Of a DNA stretch of 64,000 bases, positions 18,306-27,669 are shown piece after piece (position 1 is the first letter of the stretch; every line of letters begins with the position of its first letter). Made by a program: the position numbers and the translations under genes. This stretch comes from JANQPA01 sp964628385 (GTDB lineage Bacteria > Bacteroidota > Bacteroidia > Chitinophagales > Saprospiraceae). A model generated the notes under the pieces. That model was given only the letters and a program-made list of their open reading frames with translations. It was not told the origin of the DNA and did not search any database. The stretch spans positions 1 through 64,000 of the forward strand of contig CAZVOD010000016.1 in the NCBI GenBank assembly GCA_964628385.1. Reading direction: 5' to 3'.

Positions 18306-18956
18306 TTATTGTATCAATTCCCCATTTTCGTACTCCAGATAATACTGCCTGCGGTACGGCTTATCTGCATTAGCTGTTTCGGTGTATTCCCAGTGGCCTT
18401 CCATCTTTCCTCTTTTGATACGACCTTGCATTCTGAGTTCGGCAGAATCAAAAAACAACCAGGACCACAACCCTTTATTGATAGAAGTACCGTCTTCATT
18501 AAAGAACTTCCATTCTCCTACCATTTTACCTTCACGGTATTTTCCTTCCATAGCTACCTGACCGTTGGGGTAGTAAAAGATAGCTTTGCCATTTTCGGCA
18601 TTATTAGAAAATTCTATAATTTCAGCTACCTGGCCATTATCATACCAATGGATAAATTGACTGTTAAGCTTCTCATTGACTGTCATGGCACTCCAATAAG
18701 GGTTACCGGTTTTGTAGTAATACGTCCACTTGTGGATAGTGCCATCTTCAGATAAGTTGCTTTCAAGCCAGACAGAACCGTTTTCGTAAAAAATTTTTTC
18801 TCTTAACACTTCCGACCCATCGGGCTTAGTATCAACGGATCTTTTTACTTTGAAGTTGGGACTGGGGTTTTTGGGGCTGCTTTCCTGAGATTGTACCTGG
18901 GAGAGTACAATCAGAAATAAAAAGGAAGTGCACAATGATATTTTAATAGCTTTCAT
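18306..18956 (-). CDS. Exported MORN-repeat (YwqK-like) protein
   Basis: A 216-residue protein with a signal peptide (about residues 1-23, ending VQSQ). It carries several tandem MORN-type units of the form Y-x-N-G-x-x-x-x-x-x-Y-x-x-G: YENGSVWLES, YYKTGNPYWS, WYDNGQVAEI, YYPNGQVAMEGKYREGK and FFNEDG. Bacterial members of this group are annotated as 'toxin-antitoxin YwqK family antitoxin', but there is no toxin gene here and the name should not be taken as function. Role unknown; probably periplasmic or outer-membrane associated. Confidence 0.8.
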   Translation of the reverse strand: MKAIKISLCTSFLFLIVLSQVQSQESSPKNPSPNFKVKRSVDTKPDGSEVLREKIFYENGSVWLESNLSEDGTIHKWTYYYKTGNPYWSAMTVNEKLNSQFIHWYDNGQVAEIIEFSNNAENGKAIFYYPNGQVAMEGKYREGKMVGEWKFFNEDGTSINKGLWSWLFFDSAELRMQGRIKRGKMEGHWEYTETANADKPYRRQYYLEYENGELIQ

Positions 18957-19179
18957 GAGGAATTACAGTTTTAATTGGTATGCAACATTTTCTGACTTTC
19001 TTTTGCAGTTTTATTGATTAATACCTCCAAATAAAGCAGATAGTTACTTTTACATAGATGTTTTTTTTAACAAAATGGTTGCTTGATTAGAAGAAAAAGT
19101 TAAAGTTTGGGCGTACTTTTTTCGAAAAAGTAAGATATCTGTCTTAGCCAAGTAAAAATTGCCCATATTCGCGGCGCTT

Positions 19180-19199
19180 AGAGATGCTATGTTAGCATC
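19180..19199. repeat. Palindromic dispersed repeat, copy 2
   Basis: AGAGATGCTATGTTAGCATC, identical over 20 nt to 5920-5939. The core GATGCTA TGT TAGCATC is palindromic; the outer three bases of the right arm differ from copy 1. It lies about 40 nt upstream of the AhpD-like gene. Confidence 0.7.
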
Positions 19200-19240
19200 C
19201 AAATACGCTCTCAAAACTATTGATCAATAAAATCAAATCG

Positions 19241-19594
19241 ATGTCAATTGTAAAGGAATTTAATGAATACCGGTCTAAGATGAACGAGGTAATCCTTGGG
19301 GAAGAGAACAAGGTACTCAAGCGTTTTTTCAACCTGGATACCAATGCTTATCAGGATGGTGCTCTGGATAAGAAAACAAAAGAGTTGCTAGGCCTGGTAG
19401 CTTCAATGGTACTGCGATGTGATGATTGTATTCGTTACCATTTGGGAACTTGTCATGAGCTTGGGATCAGTAAAGCCGCTATCTACGAAACTTTCGCCAT
19501 TGCCAATTTGGTGGGAGGGTCTATTTGTATCCCTCACACCCGCCGGGCTGCTGAATACTGGGAAGCGCTGGATGCCGAGCAATCTGAAAGCTAG
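19241..19594 (+). CDS. Carboxymuconolactone decarboxylase / AhpD-like protein
   Basis: A 117-residue alpha-helical protein of the CMD/AhpD superfamily. The redox/catalytic motif is present as CDDCIRYHLGTCHELGIS (about residues 57-74), i.e. C-x-x-C-x-x-x-H as in AhpD-type disulfide reductases. Start ATG 19241 is preferred over an upstream TTG at 19220 because MSIVKEFNEYR begins the homologous region. It might protect against peroxide or act on a small aromatic substrate; neighbours do not decide. A copy of the 20-bp palindrome lies just upstream. The uvrD/pcrA gene follows after about 210 nt. Confidence 0.85.
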   Translation: MSIVKEFNEYRSKMNEVILGEENKVLKRFFNLDTNAYQDGALDKKTKELLGLVASMVLRCDDCIRYHLGTCHELGISKAAIYETFAIANLVGGSICIPHTRRAAEYWEALDAEQSES

Positions 19595-19804
19595 AAGAAT
19601 AAAACCTGGAAAAGTTTGTCGCCTAACAGAACCTTTTCCACCAGGAATTTTTTATCTTAACCTAAGTTGTGAAAACTATCAGGCATGGAAGAAAGTGCCT
19701 CTACTATATTTAGACTTATCAAAAGTTGATTACAGATTTACAAATAACCAGCGTTGGAGCTACCCTGGTCAGGGTTTCTTCGGCGTTCTCCTTTTTACAA
19801 TATT

Positions 19805-22075
19805 ATGAGTCAGGATTATTTACAGCAATTAAATACTGTTCAGCGGCAAGCTGTTACTGCTACGGAAGGGCCGGTGTTGGTCGTGGCTGGTCCGGGATCC
19901 GGAAAAACACGCGTATTAACTTATCGTATTGCACACCTTATTCAAAATGGCGTACCACCTTATCAGATTTTGGCACTGACTTTTACCAATAAAGCAGCCC
20001 GGGAGATGAAAGAGCGTATAGCCAGGGTAGTGGGGGGAAAAGCCAATCAGGTATGGGCCGGAACTTTCCACTCTATTTTCGCCCGTATTTTGAGGGTAGA
20101 GGCTGACAAAATTGGTTATCCCTCCAACTTTACAATCTATGATGCTGACGATTCCAAAAGTCTTATCACCAGCATTATCAAAGAGATGAATCTGGACACC
20201 AATACTTACAGCCCCAATGCGATTAGAGCCAGAATTTCTTCTGCTAAAAGTAACTTGATTACGCCCCCCCTTTACGAAAAAGACGATAAGCTGAAGGAGG
20301 AAGATAGAATGGCTAAGCGGCCCTATATTTATATGATCTACAAGCGTTACACAGCGCGCTGCAAAAAGGCCGGAGCTATGGACTTTGATGATCTACTATA
20401 TCGGCTGTATGAGTTACTGCAAAAAAATCCGGATGGTGTTTTGGAAAAATATCAAAAGAAATTCAAATATGTAATGGTAGATGAGTTTCAGGATACCAAT
20501 CAGCTACAGTATGCAATAGTTAGAAAATTGGTTAACTTTCAGGGGAGCTCCCGTAATGTCTGTGCTGTAGGAGATGATGCCCAGAGTATTTATGCCTTTA
20601 GAGGTGCTACCATAAAAAATATTCTGGATTTTGAAACGGACTTTAAGCCTCATGGTATACAAGTATTCAAACTGGAGCAGAATTACCGCTCTACAGATCA
20701 CATCGTGAGTGCGGCCAACGAAGTAATTACCAGAAATAAAAGGCAGATTCCCAAAACCATCATTTCAGAAAAAGGAGAAGGACAGCGTATTCGAGTGATA
20801 AGAGCCGTTAGTGATGATGAAGAAGGAAAAAGAGTAGCCGATACAATTGTGGAGCAAAAAAATAGATTCCACCTGAGCAATAGTGATATTGCTATTCTTT
20901 ACAGAACTAACTCACAGTCCAGAATTTTTGAAGAATATCTGCGGCGATATAATCTGAGTTATAAAGTTTTTGGTGGCCTTTCTTTCTATCAACGTAAGGA
21001 GGTAAAAGACCTGGTCGCCTACCTAAGGCTGGCTGTAAATATCAATGATGAGGAAGCCCTGAGAAGGGTCATCAATTTTCCCAAAAGAGGTATTGGAGCC
21101 TCTACCGTGGATAAAATAAGGGCTCTTGCCAATAGCTCTGGCCGCACTATGTGGGAATGTTTACCCCTAGTAAAGGTAGCCACAAAGACCGGGAACTCTT
21201 TGCGCGCTTTTGTAGAAATTATCACGAACTTCAGAGAAGTGGCCGCTCATAAAAATGCCTATGAAGCTGCTATACATATCGCCGGTAAATCTGGTATTCT
21301 GAATCATTATAAAGCAGATAACTCCCAGGAAGGTGTCAATCGGACCGATAATATCACCGCTCTACTCGATGGGGTAAAATCCTTTGTTGATGAAGATACT
21401 GTGATTGATACGGAAAATATCCCGGATAAAAGCCTGGCGTCTTATATCCAGAATATTGCACTGCTGACAGACCTGGACAGTGAGGAGACGCAAAATGACT
21501 ATGTTTCTTTGATGTCTGTACACTCCGCTAAGGGCCTGGAGTTTAAATCTGTATTTTTGGTGGGTATGGAAGAAAAGCTCTTTCCCTCTTTTATGTCTAT
21601 GGATTCTATCGAGGAAATAGATGAGGAGCGACGCCTGTTTTACGTAGCCATAACAAGAGCGGAAGAGTACCTGAATCTTTCATACGCCAATATGCGCTAC
21701 CGCTTTGGCAAATCGGTTTACAACGAACCTAGCCGCTTTCTGGATGAATTGCCTGGCAATGCTCTGGAAACAATAATGTCTGCCCGTAATCAGCCCACAA
21801 CTCCGTCTTTTTCAGAAAGCAGAAGTCGTTCAGGAGTACAGGGAGTCTTTAGAAAGGCTAATCGACAACCAGCGATTGACCCTTCCAGTTTTAATCCCAG
21901 CCCCAGCAGCAAAATTGAAGCTGGCATGCGTGTACTCCATTTGAAATTCGGGGAAGGAAAAGTACTGAAGATAGATGGGGGCCAGAATAACAGGATCGCT
22001 ACCATCGCCTTTGATGATATCGATAACCCGGAAAGAAGGATCATGCTGAAATATGCGAAATTGCAGATACTTTGA
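19805..22075 (+). CDS. pcrA: ATP-dependent DNA helicase UvrD/PcrA
   Basis: A superfamily 1A 3'-5' helicase of 756 residues used in nucleotide-excision and mismatch repair and in removing protein from DNA. Motifs run in order: LNTVQRQAVTATEGP (Q motif), AGPGSGKTRVL (Walker A), TFTNKAAREMKERI (Ia), MVDEFQDTNQLQY (II), VGDDAQSIYAFRGA (III), LEQNYRS (IV), VHSAKGLEFKSVFLVG (V), and EERRLFYVAITRAEEYL (VI). The C-terminal tail ends in a KFGEGKVLKIDG tudor-like element typical of PcrA. The frame extends 17 codons upstream, but MSQDYLQQLN at 19805 is the natural start. PcrA and UvrD cannot be separated with certainty. Confidence 0.95.
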   Translation: MSQDYLQQLNTVQRQAVTATEGPVLVVAGPGSGKTRVLTYRIAHLIQNGVPPYQILALTFTNKAAREMKERIARVVGGKANQVWAGTFHSIFARILRVEADKIGYPSNFTIYDADDSKSLITSIIKEMNLDTNTYSPNAIRARISSAKSNLITPPLYEKDDKLKEEDRMAKRPYIYMIYKRYTARCKKAGAMDFDDLLYRLYELLQKNPDGVLEKYQKKFKYVMVDEFQDTNQLQYAIVRKLVNFQGSSRNVCAVGDDAQSIYAFRGATIKNILDFETDFKPHGIQVFKLEQNYRSTDHIVSAANEVITRNKRQIPKTIISEKGEGQRIRVIRAVSDDEEGKRVADTIVEQKNRFHLSNSDIAILYRTNSQSRIFEEYLRRYNLSYKVFGGLSFYQRKEVKDLVAYLRLAVNINDEEALRRVINFPKRGIGASTVDKIRALANSSGRTMWECLPLVKVATKTGNSLRAFVEIITNFREVAAHKNAYEAAIHIAGKSGILNHYKADNSQEGVNRTDNITALLDGVKSFVDEDTVIDTENIPDKSLASYIQNIALLTDLDSEETQNDYVSLMSVHSAKGLEFKSVFLVGMEEKLFPSFMSMDSIEEIDEERRLFYVAITRAEEYLNLSYANMRYRFGKSVYNEPSRFLDELPGNALETIMSARNQPTTPSFSESRSRSGVQGVFRKANRQPAIDPSSFNPSPSSKIEAGMRVLHLKFGEGKVLKIDGGQNNRIATIAFDDIDNPERRIMLKYAKLQIL

Positions 22076-22092
22076 AAATAGTGGAAGAAAAA

Positions 22093-22124
22093 AGGTAGAC
22101 CGGCTGTTCATAGCCGCTCTACCT
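22093..22124. terminator. Terminator between uvrD/pcrA and tonB
   Basis: AGGTAGA-C-CGGCT (22093-22105) pairs with AGCCG-C-TCTACCT (22112-22124), a 12-bp stem with one C/C mismatch and a 6-nt loop. Bidirectional between convergent genes. Confidence 0.7.
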
Positions 22125-22141
22125 TCATAGATGGAGTTTAA

Positions 22142-23095
22142 TTAATTATACTGTAGTTTGAATTTTACCGGCAAAATATAGGCCACCTTTACGGCTTTGC
22201 CCCGTTGTTTACCGGGAGACCAACGCTGGGGAAGATCATTCATCAACTTTACCACTCGGATGGTTTCTTCACCAAGGCCACCGCCAAGGTTACGAAGAAT
22301 CTCCACATTACCGATTTCACCTTTCTGGTCGACAACAAACTGCACTACAATGTTCCCCTCAATACCATTTTCTCTGGCGATAGATGGATATTGAATATTA
22401 CTGTATATAAATTCAAGTAACTTCTTTTCTGCACAGGCTTGCTTCTCTTTCATGGTGCCGTCTATATTTTCACAGCCCGGGAAGCGAGGCATTTCCTCAA
22501 CCACTCTGAATATCTCTTCCATTTCCGGCTCGGCGGGCGGCGGTGGCGGCGGCGGCGGCGGCGGTAATGCTTCTTTGTTATCACTATTTTCGGCAACAAT
22601 GTCAGGTACCTCAACTGCTGTCTCTGCATCAATAGACTGGTCGACAAACTCAAAGTCATCCTCAAGCTCTATTTCTGCCTCACTAGGCACTTCCTGAATC
22701 ACCGGTGGCGGTGGAGGCGGCGGCGGCGGTGGAGGAGCAGCACTTCTTGGTATATCTATCTGCATGTCTTCTTCTATTACCAGAGCATTATCAGGAATAT
22801 CAATTCTTTGATCGTAGGTAGTCCAGTTGAATGCCAATATGATAATAATCAATGCAGAGGCCAGAGCCATCCTCAAAAATATAGGACTCCAACTGAAAAC
22901 ATCTACATCAGGGTACTTGGTACGTGCTTCAAGCGGTGATTTCCACTTGGTTGAGGCATACTTCTTCGTTAAATTACTTTTAATCTTACTTCCAAAGTAC
23001 CATTTGCCAAGGAGAATAAATGCAACTGTAAAAATTACGCTGCTGGTGACCGCTATCAACAGCTCTGTGGACGTGAATGAAATATATTCTTGCAT
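22142..23095 (-). CDS. TonB-family energy transducer
   Basis: A 317-residue protein linking the proton-motive force to outer-membrane receptors. There are two hydrophobic segments (about residues 10-28 and 75-90), then two Pro-rich rods (runs of 11 and 10 Pro, about 117-128 and 178-187) separated by an acidic spacer. The C-terminal TonB domain shows the Bacteroidota-specific lead-in MPRFPGCE ... KQACAEKKLLEF (two Cys), then YPSIARENGIEGNIVVQFVV and the end VAYILPVKFKLQY. The Pro runs come from GGC/GGT repeats that look GC-rich against the local background; this is low complexity rather than transfer. No exbB/exbD nearby. Confidence 0.92.
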   Translation of the reverse strand: MQEYISFTSTELLIAVTSSVIFTVAFILLGKWYFGSKIKSNLTKKYASTKWKSPLEARTKYPDVDVFSWSPIFLRMALASALIIIILAFNWTTYDQRIDIPDNALVIEEDMQIDIPRSAAPPPPPPPPPPPVIQEVPSEAEIELEDDFEFVDQSIDAETAVEVPDIVAENSDNKEALPPPPPPPPPPAEPEMEEIFRVVEEMPRFPGCENIDGTMKEKQACAEKKLLEFIYSNIQYPSIARENGIEGNIVVQFVVDQKGEIGNVEILRNLGGGLGEETIRVVKLMNDLPQRWSPGKQRGKAVKVAYILPVKFKLQYN

Positions 23096-23274
23096 AGCGG
23101 TGTATTTTGCCCTCTTGTGAGGCGGTTAGGAAAATGTTTTTCTTTTATTTTGTTTCTATTGTAAATTTAGGGCGCTTTGCTTGCCTATGAATTGACCGCA
23201 ATCATTGTCTTGTATTGATCTTTATCAACTACTTGTGGATATTGGCGGTATGTTTAAGTATAAATTGAGTTGAA

Positions 23275-24216
23275 TTGAAGAAAAAAGCAGAATACACCAG
23301 GTTGATCAGAGAAGAGGCTGCGCGGCTTGGGTTTGAGTTTGTAGGCTTTGCCAAAGCCGAATATATGGACGAAGAGGCCAGAAGGCTGGAAGCCTGGTTG
23401 AACAAGGGCCTGCACGGAGAGATGCATTACATGGAGAACTACTTTGACAAAAGAGTTGACCCCACCAAATTAGTGGAGGGAGCAAAAACGGTAGTCAGCC
23501 TGCTGTACAATTATTATACAGAGCAAGAGCAAGAGGATGCAGCCGCTCCCAAAATTGCCAAATACGCTTACGGGAAAGATTACCACCATGTTTTGAAGCG
23601 AAAGTTGAAAACACTGCTCTTTTTTATTCGGGAAAATATAGGCGAAGTCAATGGCCGTTGCTTCGTAGATTCAGCACCCGTACTGGAAAGAGACTGGGCC
23701 CGCCGAAGCGGTGTAGGTTGGGTAGGAAAAAATACGCTACTGATTAACCCTAAAGCAGGCTCCTATTATTTTCTGGCCGAACTCATCATCGATCTGGAGC
23801 TGGTCTATGATAACCCCATAAAAGACTACTGTGGCACTTGCCGTCGATGTATCGATGCTTGCCCCACTGATGCTATCGACGAAAATGGCTACTGGATGGA
23901 TGGTAGTAAATGTATTTCTTATTTTACTATAGAACTCAAAAAAGCGATTCCCGAGGAAGTAAAAGGCCAATTCGAAAACTGGATGTTTGGTTGTGATATA
24001 TGTCAGGAGGTTTGTCCCTGGAATAGATTCGCCAAACCCCACCAGGAACCGGACTTTGAGCCTCACCCAGACTTGCTAAAGATGAAAAAAGAAGACTGGG
24101 AAGAAATAACCGAAGAAGTATTTCGTAAAATTTTCAAAGGCTCCGCTGTAAAGCGTACCAAACTGAAGGGCCTGCAGCGCAATATTAATTTTTTGAATAC
24201 CAAAAAAGATTTGTAG
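23275..24216 (+). CDS. queG: Epoxyqueuosine reductase
   Basis: Catalyses the last step of queuosine synthesis in tRNA, reducing epoxyqueuosine with a cobalamin cofactor and two [4Fe-4S] clusters. The 313-residue protein has CGTCRRCIDACPTDAI (about 191-206) and CDICQEVCPWNRF (about 238-250), the two cluster motifs in family order. VDSAPVLERDWARRSGVGW (about 127-145) is the conserved active-site stretch. Start is TTG 23275; no ATG lies before the homologous region. It is followed closely by the beta-helix lipoprotein gene. Confidence 0.95.
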   Translation: MKKKAEYTRLIREEAARLGFEFVGFAKAEYMDEEARRLEAWLNKGLHGEMHYMENYFDKRVDPTKLVEGAKTVVSLLYNYYTEQEQEDAAAPKIAKYAYGKDYHHVLKRKLKTLLFFIRENIGEVNGRCFVDSAPVLERDWARRSGVGWVGKNTLLINPKAGSYYFLAELIIDLELVYDNPIKDYCGTCRRCIDACPTDAIDENGYWMDGSKCISYFTIELKKAIPEEVKGQFENWMFGCDICQEVCPWNRFAKPHQEPDFEPHPDLLKMKKEDWEEITEEVFRKIFKGSAVKRTKLKGLQRNINFLNTKKDL

Positions 24217-24278
24217 TTCTGTCGGTTGAAATAGATAAATAATGCCCGGCCTTTCGTGAAAGATAACAGAAAGAGTAA

Positions 24279-24286
24279 TACTTTTG
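24279..24286 (+). promoter_or_regulatory. Putative -7 promoter element (TACTTTTG)
   Basis: TACTTTTG exactly matches the Bacteroidota TAnnTTTG consensus. It lies between queG and the lipoprotein gene; the -33 TTTG is imperfect (TTTC near 24252). If used, the transcript would start near 24293, favouring the ATG at 24316 over 24295. Confidence 0.4.
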
Positions 24287-24315
24287 AGGCCGCAATGAGA
24301 AATAAAAAAACAACC

Positions 24316-25818
24316 ATGAATCTTCATCAATACACTGGCCTCCTCGCGGTGGCCTTTTTACTGGCCTTTACTTCCTGTCAGCCGGATGAGACTTTTATTA
24401 CCTCTTCCGATGCCCGGATTGGTTTTTCTTCGGATACCCTGCGCTTTGATACCGTTTTTACAGAATTGGGCTCAGCTACTCGCTCATTTAGGGTATACAA
24501 CAGAAATGACCAGTCCATTCGCATTTCTGAAGTTTACCTGGACAAAGGGGAGGCTTCATTATTCAGGATGAATGTCGATGGAATCCCGGGAAGGAAAGTA
24601 GAAAATGTAGAGATTTTTCCCAAGGATAGCATCTGGATATTCGTAGAAGTAACGGTTGATCCGGATCAGCCGCTGTCTGTCAGTCCCTTTGTAGTTGAAG
24701 AAGAGGTTGTTTTTGTCACCAATGATAAGGAGCAGAGAGTCAACCTCGAAGCTTGGGGTCAGAATGCCAATTATTTTCCCAGTCGCTTTAATAAAGGAGT
24801 TCCCGTTAGAGTAACTTGCCAAAATGAAGAGCTTATCTGGGATGATCCAAAGCCTTATGTGATTTACGGCGAGGTATTTATAGATAGTTGTATGCTAACG
24901 GTGGTGGCGGGTACTCGAATATACGTTCATGGAGGTATTGCCCGCAATGAGCTCTTTGGCGCATTCAATGATGGGATTCTGTATACTTTAGCCAATGGCA
25001 GCCTGAATTTTGAAGGTACCAAAGAGTTACCTATTATCGTTCAGGGCGATAGACTGGAAAGGCCCTTCCAGGATGATCCCGGTCAGTGGTTTGGTATCTT
25101 TATTGGCCGCGGAAGTACAGGCAACCGGATGCAATATACCACCATAAAAAATTCAAATGTGGGCGTGTATGTTGATTCGCTGGGAGCACTCAATTTAAAG
25201 AATACCCAAATTTTCAATACTGCTAGTAATGCTATTTTGTCTTATAGCGGTAATGTTACTGCTGAGAATTGCCTGTTTTACAATAACTTCAGCAATTCCG
25301 TACAGCTGATCAATGGTGGGAATCACCGCTTTGATTATTGTACCATGGCCAGCTATGGCGTAGATGCCTCCGCTCTGGGGATGAGTAATTTTTTCTGCTT
25401 TGATGACTTTTGCAATAACTTTGCAACCAACCGTTTACAAGCCGATTTTAACAACTGTATCATCTTTGGTTCTTCACAGGATGAACTCATCCTTTCTGAT
25501 GTTTTTGCCGGTGAAGGTTTTAACCAGTTTTCGGTGACTTTTGATAATTGTATTGTCCGGGTTGATGAACTGCTTACCGAACAGGAGGGGTTATACGCTG
25601 ATTTTTTTGAGGATGAATGTGTTAATTGTATCAATGCTTCTCGCAGGGATACATTATTTGTTGATCCTAACGCTGATGACTACCGCCTGGATTCTCTCTC
25701 CATTGCTGATGGTATGGCCCGACCTATAACTTCTCCGCGTCCTATTTTAATTGACCTGGAAGGTAAGGACCGCAATCCGACTAATCCGGATATCGGTTGT
25801 TTTGAAAGAAATGAATAG
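24316..25818 (+). CDS. Lipoprotein with right-handed beta-helix region
   Basis: From ATG 24316 a 500-residue lipoprotein: signal MNLHQYTGLLAVAFLLAFTS then Cys21. Residues about 25-160 form a beta-sandwich-like domain (LRFDTVFTELGSATRSF; choice-of-anchor-like). Residues about 220-420 look like a parallel beta-helix: IYVHGGIARN, GSLNFEGTKELPIIVQGDRL, WFGIFIGRGSTGNRMQYTTI, then repeated N-C-x-x-x-N/F turns (AENCLFYNN, DYCTMASYG, NNCIIFGS, DNCIVRVDE). The end, ERNPTNPDIGCFERNE-like, recalls choice-of-anchor Q (pectate-lyase-like) proteins. Function unknown; possibly surface polysaccharide binding. Alternative starts: ATG 24295, GTG 24256. It overlaps the next gene by 8 nt. Confidence 0.8.
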   Translation: MNLHQYTGLLAVAFLLAFTSCQPDETFITSSDARIGFSSDTLRFDTVFTELGSATRSFRVYNRNDQSIRISEVYLDKGEASLFRMNVDGIPGRKVENVEIFPKDSIWIFVEVTVDPDQPLSVSPFVVEEEVVFVTNDKEQRVNLEAWGQNANYFPSRFNKGVPVRVTCQNEELIWDDPKPYVIYGEVFIDSCMLTVVAGTRIYVHGGIARNELFGAFNDGILYTLANGSLNFEGTKELPIIVQGDRLERPFQDDPGQWFGIFIGRGSTGNRMQYTTIKNSNVGVYVDSLGALNLKNTQIFNTASNAILSYSGNVTAENCLFYNNFSNSVQLINGGNHRFDYCTMASYGVDASALGMSNFFCFDDFCNNFATNRLQADFNNCIIFGSSQDELILSDVFAGEGFNQFSVTFDNCIVRVDELLTEQEGLYADFFEDECVNCINASRRDTLFVDPNADDYRLDSLSIADGMARPITSPRPILIDLEGKDRNPTNPDIGCFERNE

Positions 25819-26641
25819 ACTTGTAGTACAAAATAATAAAATGGAAATTTCAATTCTTGGAGTTGGCTGGTTAGGCCTTCCGCTGGCCCAAAGGTTAAGC
25901 AGTGCCGGGCATTTAGTAAAGGGAAGTACTACTACCAATACAAAGCTGGAAGTACTCCAAAAAGTAGGCATTGAACCTTACCTGATTCAACTGAATGGAA
26001 ATGATAAACTGGAATCTGATTTTTTCCAATCTGATATCCTGATCATCACTGTTCCCCCCGGCCGCCGCAATCCCGATGTGTTTGATTTACACACCTCCAG
26101 AATGAGGCAGGTAATCGCAGCCCTTGATAGGGTAAGCCTGAAAGGAGTCATTTATACCAGTTCGACAAGTGTGTATGGCGATGCCGAAGGAGAAGTAACC
26201 GAAGCTGATCCGGTCCGGCCGGTTACCGACAGTGGAAAAGCAGTGCTGGCTACTGAAAAGATGCTGACTGAACAACCCTTTTCGGCAACCATGCTACGGT
26301 TCGGCGGGCTGGCAGGCGATGACAGACCTCCCGGGCGCTTTTTCGCTGGCAGAAAAGGAATTCCCAATGGTAATGCTCCCGTAAATTTTGTACGGCAAGA
26401 AGACTGCATCGGAGCTATAATGAAGGTTTTGGAAAAAAATATTCAGGAAGATATTTACAACGTTGTAGCAACGGAACATCCACTAAAGAAGGATTTTTAT
26501 CCGGCTCAGGCCCTGAAGCTTGGTTTGGAACCGCCACAATTTACTGAAGAAAAAACCCAGGCCTATAAGGTCGTTTCCAATAAAAAAATAAGAGAACAAT
26601 TGGGGTATCAATTCCTTTATCCCAATCCAATGGACTTTTGA
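25811..26641 (+). CDS. NAD(P)-dependent epimerase/dehydratase-like (extended SDR, YeeZ-type)
   Basis: An SDR-fold protein of 276 residues (or 266 from ATG 25841, where the Rossmann segment MEISILGVGWLGLPLA begins). The nucleotide motif is GVGWLG. TSSTSVYGDAEGEVTE contains the catalytic-region Ser and Tyr as in extended SDRs. The substrate cannot be stated. The ATG at 25811 overlaps the preceding lipoprotein stop, so translational coupling is likely. Confidence 0.85.
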   Translation: MNRLVVQNNKMEISILGVGWLGLPLAQRLSSAGHLVKGSTTTNTKLEVLQKVGIEPYLIQLNGNDKLESDFFQSDILIITVPPGRRNPDVFDLHTSRMRQVIAALDRVSLKGVIYTSSTSVYGDAEGEVTEADPVRPVTDSGKAVLATEKMLTEQPFSATMLRFGGLAGDDRPPGRFFAGRKGIPNGNAPVNFVRQEDCIGAIMKVLEKNIQEDIYNVVATEHPLKKDFYPAQALKLGLEPPQFTEEKTQAYKVVSNKKIREQLGYQFLYPNPMDF

Positions 26642-26703
26642 TCCAGAGTCTGTTAAACAAGAGCTATCCTAAATCCGGGATAACTCCTGTTGGTGAGAAT
26701 AGA

Positions 26704-27543
26704 CTATTTACCAGACCATTCTTTGATGGAAGCTTCGTTCATGCGAACGTAGTTCATGTCACCGGCTTCTTTAGCCATTTTCATAGACTTTTCAGCTGTT
26801 TTGATAGCATTAGGAGTCTTGTTAAGTCCAGCAAGAATTAATGATTCCAGCCTTAATGTCCAGTACCTTGGATTTTGGGCATTTACTTTTTGAATGTACT
26901 CCAGCGCCTTAGCCTGGTCTTTACCATTGTCAAACATGTAGGAAGCCGCAGCGTAATATTCGTTGGTAGATGGTCCGGCCATTGTTCTTTCGATAGCAGC
27001 CATTACCTTATCATCATAATTGACCTCAATTGGCAAACTGATTCTGGTATCCGCCCAGCTGATATTAATATTAGCTTTATTATCTTGGAAATTGTTGACA
27101 TCGATAAGGAAGGTTTCTACCTGATCTTTTAGCATTTGTGGTGCTAAAGTCCATACCAAATCCGTTTCTTTTTCGGTATAGCTGCTCCAGTTACTGGTCT
27201 CATAAGGAAAAAGCATAACCGTCCACTCTTTTTTGCCCGGCTTTGCCAAAATAGTATAGGCACCAGCCGGAATTTCCTTTCCTCCCATCGTAATATCATC
27301 GCTAAATTCGAACTTTGTAGCCTGATTGGCACCCACACGCCAAAATTCGCCAAAAGGCAACAAGCCATTGTCAGCGAAAATAGTACGTCCCTTTACACTA
27401 GGACGGGAATAGGTAATGGTAATATCGGTCAAACCTACGCGCTGCTCTACTTTGGAAGATGGTGATGCAGAAGGCGTTTCGATCTGTGCCTGAAGGCTTG
27501 TAAAAAAGGCAAAAGCCGTAATCAGTAATACTATTCTTTTCAT
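26704..27543 (-). CDS. DUF2911 domain protein, secreted
   Basis: A 279-residue exported protein with a signal peptide (about 1-19, SLQAQ). The DUF2911 domain spans about residues 25-165 with the typical VGLTDITITYSRPSVKGR, PFGEFWRVGANQATKFEFS and GGKEIPAGAYTI. The C-terminal part is helical and TPR-like. Function unknown; the family is almost confined to Bacteroidota and relatives. A TAACTTTG box on the minus strand (27592-27585) is a good promoter -7 candidate about 42 nt upstream. Confidence 0.9.
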   Translation of the reverse strand: MKRIVLLITAFAFFTSLQAQIETPSASPSSKVEQRVGLTDITITYSRPSVKGRTIFADNGLLPFGEFWRVGANQATKFEFSDDITMGGKEIPAGAYTILAKPGKKEWTVMLFPYETSNWSSYTEKETDLVWTLAPQMLKDQVETFLIDVNNFQDNKANINISWADTRISLPIEVNYDDKVMAAIERTMAGPSTNEYYAAASYMFDNGKDQAKALEYIQKVNAQNPRYWTLRLESLILAGLNKTPNAIKTAEKSMKMAKEAGDMNYVRMNEASIKEWSGK

Positions 27544-27669
27544 AATAATTATGGTTTTAAATTTGGAATGAAAAAAAATTTGTGCAAAGTTAGCAGTTCT
27601 GATTACAGATTAGCCTGTAAGGCCAGGAATTAAGGATTATTTAATTCACCTATTCTCAAATTCTTATTG

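Noticed and set aside
18306..18956. Toxin-antitoxin system implied by the 'YwqK antitoxin' family name
   Set aside because: There is no partner toxin gene, and the protein is a secreted MORN-repeat protein.
22500..22740. GC-rich trinucleotide-like repeats (GGC/GGT)
   Set aside because: They encode the two poly-proline rods of TonB, a normal low-complexity feature, not a microsatellite or transferred DNA.
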